Source: an uncultured Planctomycetaceae bacterium
GTDB taxonomy: Bacteria; Planctomycetota; Planctomycetia; Pirellulales; Thermoguttaceae
Length of the DNA stretch: 14,291 nt
Reading direction: 5' to 3'
Assembly (NCBI GenBank): GCA_947307005.1
Contig: CAMZHY010000030.1
Span: 1-14,291, forward strand
This document shows, in pieces, positions 11,415-14,291 of the stretch; position 1 is the stretch's first letter, and every line of letters starts with the position of its first letter. Under the pieces are notes generated by a model. That model ran no database searches. It was not told the origin of the DNA and saw only the letters and a program-made list of their open reading frames with translations. A program made the position numbers and the translations under genes.

Positions 11415-14291
11415 TCAAAGGATGAACTTGCGGCGATCTTCGTCCGAAACGCTTTCTCGGTGATTGTCGTCGAAAAGAATCGTCCCGAGTTTTGATTCCG
11501 ACGCGCCGACGCGACCGGGGCGCGAGCGCGAGCCGCCGTGAGTTCCCGTCGTCGTCAACCCGCCGAGCATCGAGCCGCTATAATAATAGACGTACGGACG
11601 CAAATCCTCGTGATCCATCGACTTGAGCGCGACGTCCTTTTCAAGGTGGCACGGAACGCAGTTCTTCTCCGCTATCGGTTTGATGAGACGGTAGAAGTTG
11701 ATCGGCTCGACTGGACCGCATTCCGGCTCTAGTTTCGACGCGGGGCGCTGAAACGCGAGCGGCTGCGCGGAATCGTCGGCGTTCGGCACGCTTTCGGTCG
11801 TCGGTTCGTGGCATCCGACGCAGACGAGTTTCTCGCCGGGATGAACGAAGGCGACGGCGCGCATCGTCTGAACCGCCATGTTGTTTTCGTCGAGCGCTTG
11901 GAAAATGAGCTGCTTGCCGTAAGGCGCCTCAAAGTACGCGCTGCCGTCCGCCTCGACGGGAACGGTTCCCAGCGGAATGCGCGGGGTGTTTTCGGTCGCG
12001 TATCCGACGAAAGGTTTGTCCATCCACGGGTTGGACTTCGGAATGACCTGAAGAACGCGTTTAATCGGCCGATCCTCGGGAAAAGGCCTGTCGTGAATAT
12101 TCACGTTGACGACGCCGATCGTCGCGGTTTTATCCGCGTTTTCGAAATCTTCCCCTTGCGCCGTTTGCTGCGCGACGACGGGAGGAACGGGACGCGGACG
12201 CATCGGAATCGGTTCGGAAAGGCGCAGACGCGGATCGTAACCGATCGGCAGAAGTTCGCGTTCGCAAAGAAGTTCTTCGTTTCCGTAACGATCGAGCATG
12301 ACGAGGTCTTCCCAACTGTTGCAGAGATAGAGATCCTCGCTCAGCGGCCAAGGCGCGCCGTATCGATATTGACTGCGACCGTACGTTTCCGACTCGGGAA
12401 ACGCCTCGTACGGCGTGATTCGACGAATCTGACTCATGTGATTGTCGTTCGGAACGCGCAAATCAAGAACGCAGAGCGACCCGAACGATTCGCCATGGTG
12501 CGGCGCCGCCGTAAAAACGTATTTATGCGAGCCGGGAATCGGACGAAACTGCATCTGCGTCATCGGCAGTCCGGAAGGCGCGTCGTCGCATCGACCAAAC
12601 CGATGGTCGCCGTGCTCGCAATCTTCGAAGACGTCCCAGGGATAAGGATAGTTTCCTTGAGGAGATCGAGGGTTGCGGCCGTCGGGCGCGCAAGTCCAGA
12701 AGGTGGAGCCAAGGCAGTTTTCACGGTCGGTGTAATCCCACCGAGAATAGACGAGCGCGCCGTTATTGTCGACGGTCGGACGCCACTCGCTCGTTTCGAA
12801 GTAGCTAATCGGATAGATATCGGAACCGTCGTTCTTCATCGAGTGCATGACGGCGGTCGTCACGCGCAGCGACGCGTCCTCGCCGAAGCAACGAATGAAG
12901 CCGCCGCGCCGTTCCGAACAGAAGACGAGGCGCCCCGACGGAAGTTCGCACACGTCGAAATCGTTGTACGAACCGTCGGTAAGCTGTTCAATTTCATTTC
13001 CATCGACGCGAGTTTTAAAAATGTTCCACGTCGTATCGGGCGTCCAAATCCAGCGATGCTCTTGGGAATTCTGCCATGAGAAGTAGATCGTCTCGCCGTC
13101 ATAGCTCAATTCCGGCTTGTAGAACGAACCGCCGACAAGCTCGCGCCCAGCGAGCCGATCATGCAACTTCGTCGCGACCACTTTCTTGCCGCCGATAAGG
13201 TCCGTGATCTTCGGCGATTTTCCCTTCCAATCTTCAATCGCGAAGATTCCGCCGCCATGGATCGTGTTAAAGCCGTAAATCTGCGTCGCCATGTGTCCGC
13301 CGATGCGATCCGTATTGAATTGGTTCGTCAGTCTCGACCCAGCGTAACAACCGCGCGCTAGGAACATGATTCGATCAAGATCGGCGGTTTCCTCTTGAGC
13401 GAACATGATAAGACGACGAAACGCGCAGGCGACGAAATAATCGGCAATCGAACGAGCCTCGTCAATAAAATACGCTTCGAATCTCGTTTCTTTCGCAATC
13501 AAAGCCTCGAACGCTTCGAAAGCGCGCTCAAGCAAGGCAAACGAGTCGTCTTCAACAAACGAACCGGAATCGAGGAGCGCTCGAACGCGACGAAGCACGA
13601 CCTGAACAGGCTCTCTTTCGCGATCGGGATAAACGAGCGCGTTTGCGTCGTAAACCTGATCCGCGGCGCCGCGCGGCGGAACGCGGTCGCCCTCAAGTTC
13701 CGCTTTCAACTCGAAAAAACGTTCGCCCCACGCGTCAAAAACGCCCTGACGAAAATCGTCGGCATGAAACGGCGGCTCGGGAAGTTGCGCGACGCGAGCG
13801 TTAAAACGAGCCTTATCAACAGGTAGAATCGGAATGTTCTTCGCGGGTTTCTCGCCGGGCTTTACCTCGATTTCAAGCCCGCCGGACGGGAAAAGATGAT
13901 CAAGCGAGACGTTGGTCGTCGTTTCAATTGCGCCGCCAAGTTTTGTAGCGAGCGCGCCCTCGACCGCGACCCTCGTCGTAACGCCAAACGCGTCTAGTCC
14001 GAGCTGTTCAAAGGATTTAACCGAATCGACGTCGTCCGCGTCTCGAGGAGCTTGGAGATACTTCGGAGTCGCTGCAAATCGATCGACCTTCGACGCTTCT
14101 TGGCGCGGAACCGTCGAGCGCAACAGTTCGTCGAACGCCTGACGCCGCGCGTTAACTTCCTGCCGTCCCGGAACGTCGAAATGACAAAGAAAAAGCGTCG
14201 AGGCGTCGGCGAGAAGGGGCGCGGAAGGAATGACGCCGGGGACAAACTCTTTGACTCCCTTAGAAATCCGAACTTCGTCGATTACGCCGTC
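11415..14291 (-). CDS. LamG plus HzsA-like beta-propeller protein with two haem-c motifs (5' end outside window)
   Basis: The frame is open to the right edge, so the gene starts beyond it; a TTG at 14123 would be only an internal codon. The first visible residues, DGVIDEVRISKG and LFLCHFDVPG, look like the end of a LamG/concanavalin-like domain and the start of its successor. A linker region follows, then a helical segment with FLARGCYAGSRLTNQF. A PD40/WD40-like propeller comes next (KPELSYDGETIYFSW, FKTRVDGNEIEQLTDG, DVCELPSGRLVFCS). The C-terminal part carries two CxxCH haem-c sites, CVGCH (11808-11822) and CVPCH (11646-11660). Together this is the architecture of planctomycete proteins annotated with the hydrazine synthase alpha middle domain. 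Most such proteins are not hydrazine synthases, and no HzsB/C partners are present. Probably exported and redox-active, function unknown. It stops at a TGA located at the family's conserved Trp. Confidence 0.8.
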   Translation of the reverse strand, partial: DGVIDEVRISKGVKEFVPGVIPSAPLLADASTLFLCHFDVPGRQEVNARRQAFDELLRSTVPRQEASKVDRFAATPKYLQAPRDADDVDSVKSFEQLGLDAFGVTTRVAVEGALATKLGGAIETTTNVSLDHLFPSGGLEIEVKPGEKPAKNIPILPVDKARFNARVAQLPEPPFHADDFRQGVFDAWGERFFELKAELEGDRVPPRGAADQVYDANALVYPDREREPVQVVLRRVRALLDSGSFVEDDSFALLERAFEAFEALIAKETRFEAYFIDEARSIADYFVACAFRRLIMFAQEETADLDRIMFLARGCYAGSRLTNQFNTDRIGGHMATQIYGFNTIHGGGIFAIEDWKGKSPKITDLIGGKKVVATKLHDRLAGRELVGGSFYKPELSYDGETIYFSWQNSQEHRWIWTPDTTWNIFKTRVDGNEIEQLTDGSYNDFDVCELPSGRLVFCSERRGGFIRCFGEDASLRVTTAVMHSMKNDGSDIYPISYFETSEWRPTVDNNGALVYSRWDYTDRENCLGSTFWTCAPDGRNPRSPQGNYPYPWDVFEDCEHGDHRFGRCDDAPSGLPMTQMQFRPIPGSHKYVFTAAPHHGESFGSLCVLDLRVPNDNHMSQIRRITPYEAFPESETYGRSQYRYGAPWPLSEDLYLCNSWEDLVMLDRYGNEELLCERELLPIGYDPRLRLSEPIPMRPRPVPPVVAQQTAQGEDFENADKTATIGVVNVNIHDRPFPEDRPIKRVLQVIPKSNPWMDKPFVGYATENTPRIPLGTVPVEADGSAYFEAPYGKQLIFQALDENNMAVQTMRAVAFVHPGEKLVCVGCHEPTTESVPNADDSAQPLAFQRPASKLEPECGPVEPINFYRLIKPIAEKNCVPCHLEKDVALKSMDHEDLRPYVYYYSGSMLGGLTTTGTHGGSRSRPGRVGASESKLGTILFDDNHRESVSDEDRRKFIL

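Noticed and set aside
11269..11418. 50-residue N-terminal extension of the flippase
   Set aside because: It is Arg-rich and out of frame with the HzsA-like tail that occupies this DNA; membrane flippases of this family begin close to the first hydrophobic segment, as from ATG 11268.
11808..13079. Long plus-strand open frame (423 codons) opposite the HzsA-like gene
   Set aside because: It is antisense to a well-supported gene. Its translation is Arg/Val-rich with no recognisable domain, and such mirror frames occur all over this window because of the CG-rich codon bias.
11415..14291. Hydrazine synthase subunit, implying anammox metabolism
   Set aside because: The resemblance is to the wide HzsA-like family in planctomycetes. 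A LamG domain is attached, no HzsB/HzsC or hydrazine dehydrogenase genes are nearby, and the remaining genes give no hint of anammox.
1..14291. CRISPR array, insertion sequence, prophage or defence system
   Set aside because: No regularly spaced repeats, transposase, integrase, terminal inverted repeats or known defence domains were seen.

Overview
The window looks like chromosomal DNA of a planctomycete (Planctomycetota, Pirellulales-like). The main reasons are the family content: a LamG plus HzsA-like beta-propeller protein with two CxxCH haem sites, a SEC-C/TPR protein of planctomycete type, an exported SGNH hydrolase and a TANGO2/NRDE protein whose N-terminus resembles planctomycete homologues. 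The DNA is moderately GC-rich, with very frequent CGTCG/GACG words that leave long antisense reading frames. The lineage is inferred from protein families only; there is no rRNA or tRNA gene to anchor it.

Layout. On the left, two genes run rightwards: the 3' part of a parvulin-type peptidyl-prolyl isomerase (1-641, cut by the left edge), a terminator (669-700), then tilS (731-1822). Everything else runs leftwards. Read in the direction of transcription from the right edge, the order is: a large LamG/HzsA-like cytochrome protein (cut by the right edge, tail ending at 11301), a polysaccharide-type flippase (9643-11268), a 600-bp structured gap, a TANGO2/NRDE protein (8225-9043), a Tat-exported TIM-barrel-like protein (6380-8053), a SEC-C/TPR protein (3933-6170), nadD (3208-3822) and an SGNH hydrolase (1819-3168). 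The last of these meets tilS tail to tail, and the two stop codons share a TTAA.

The genes fall into several transcription units. Intrinsic-terminator-like hairpins lie after the PPIase gene, after the NRDE gene, after the Tat gene and in the gap after the flippase gene. tilS (tRNA-Ile2 lysidine synthesis) and nadD (NAD synthesis) are housekeeping genes. PPIase, SGNH, Tat and HzsA-like products belong to the cell envelope or exported fraction. I see no mobile element, CRISPR array or defence cassette.

The most notable observation is in the HzsA-like gene. Its frame is stopped by a TGA (11415-11417) exactly where this family has a conserved Trp, and the remaining family-typical C-terminus continues in frame for 37 codons to a second TGA at 11301. 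This is either a recent nonsense mutation, a base error in the sequence, or UGA readthrough. General UGA reassignment is not supported, because UGA is a convincing stop for neighbouring genes. I found no clearly new multi-gene system.
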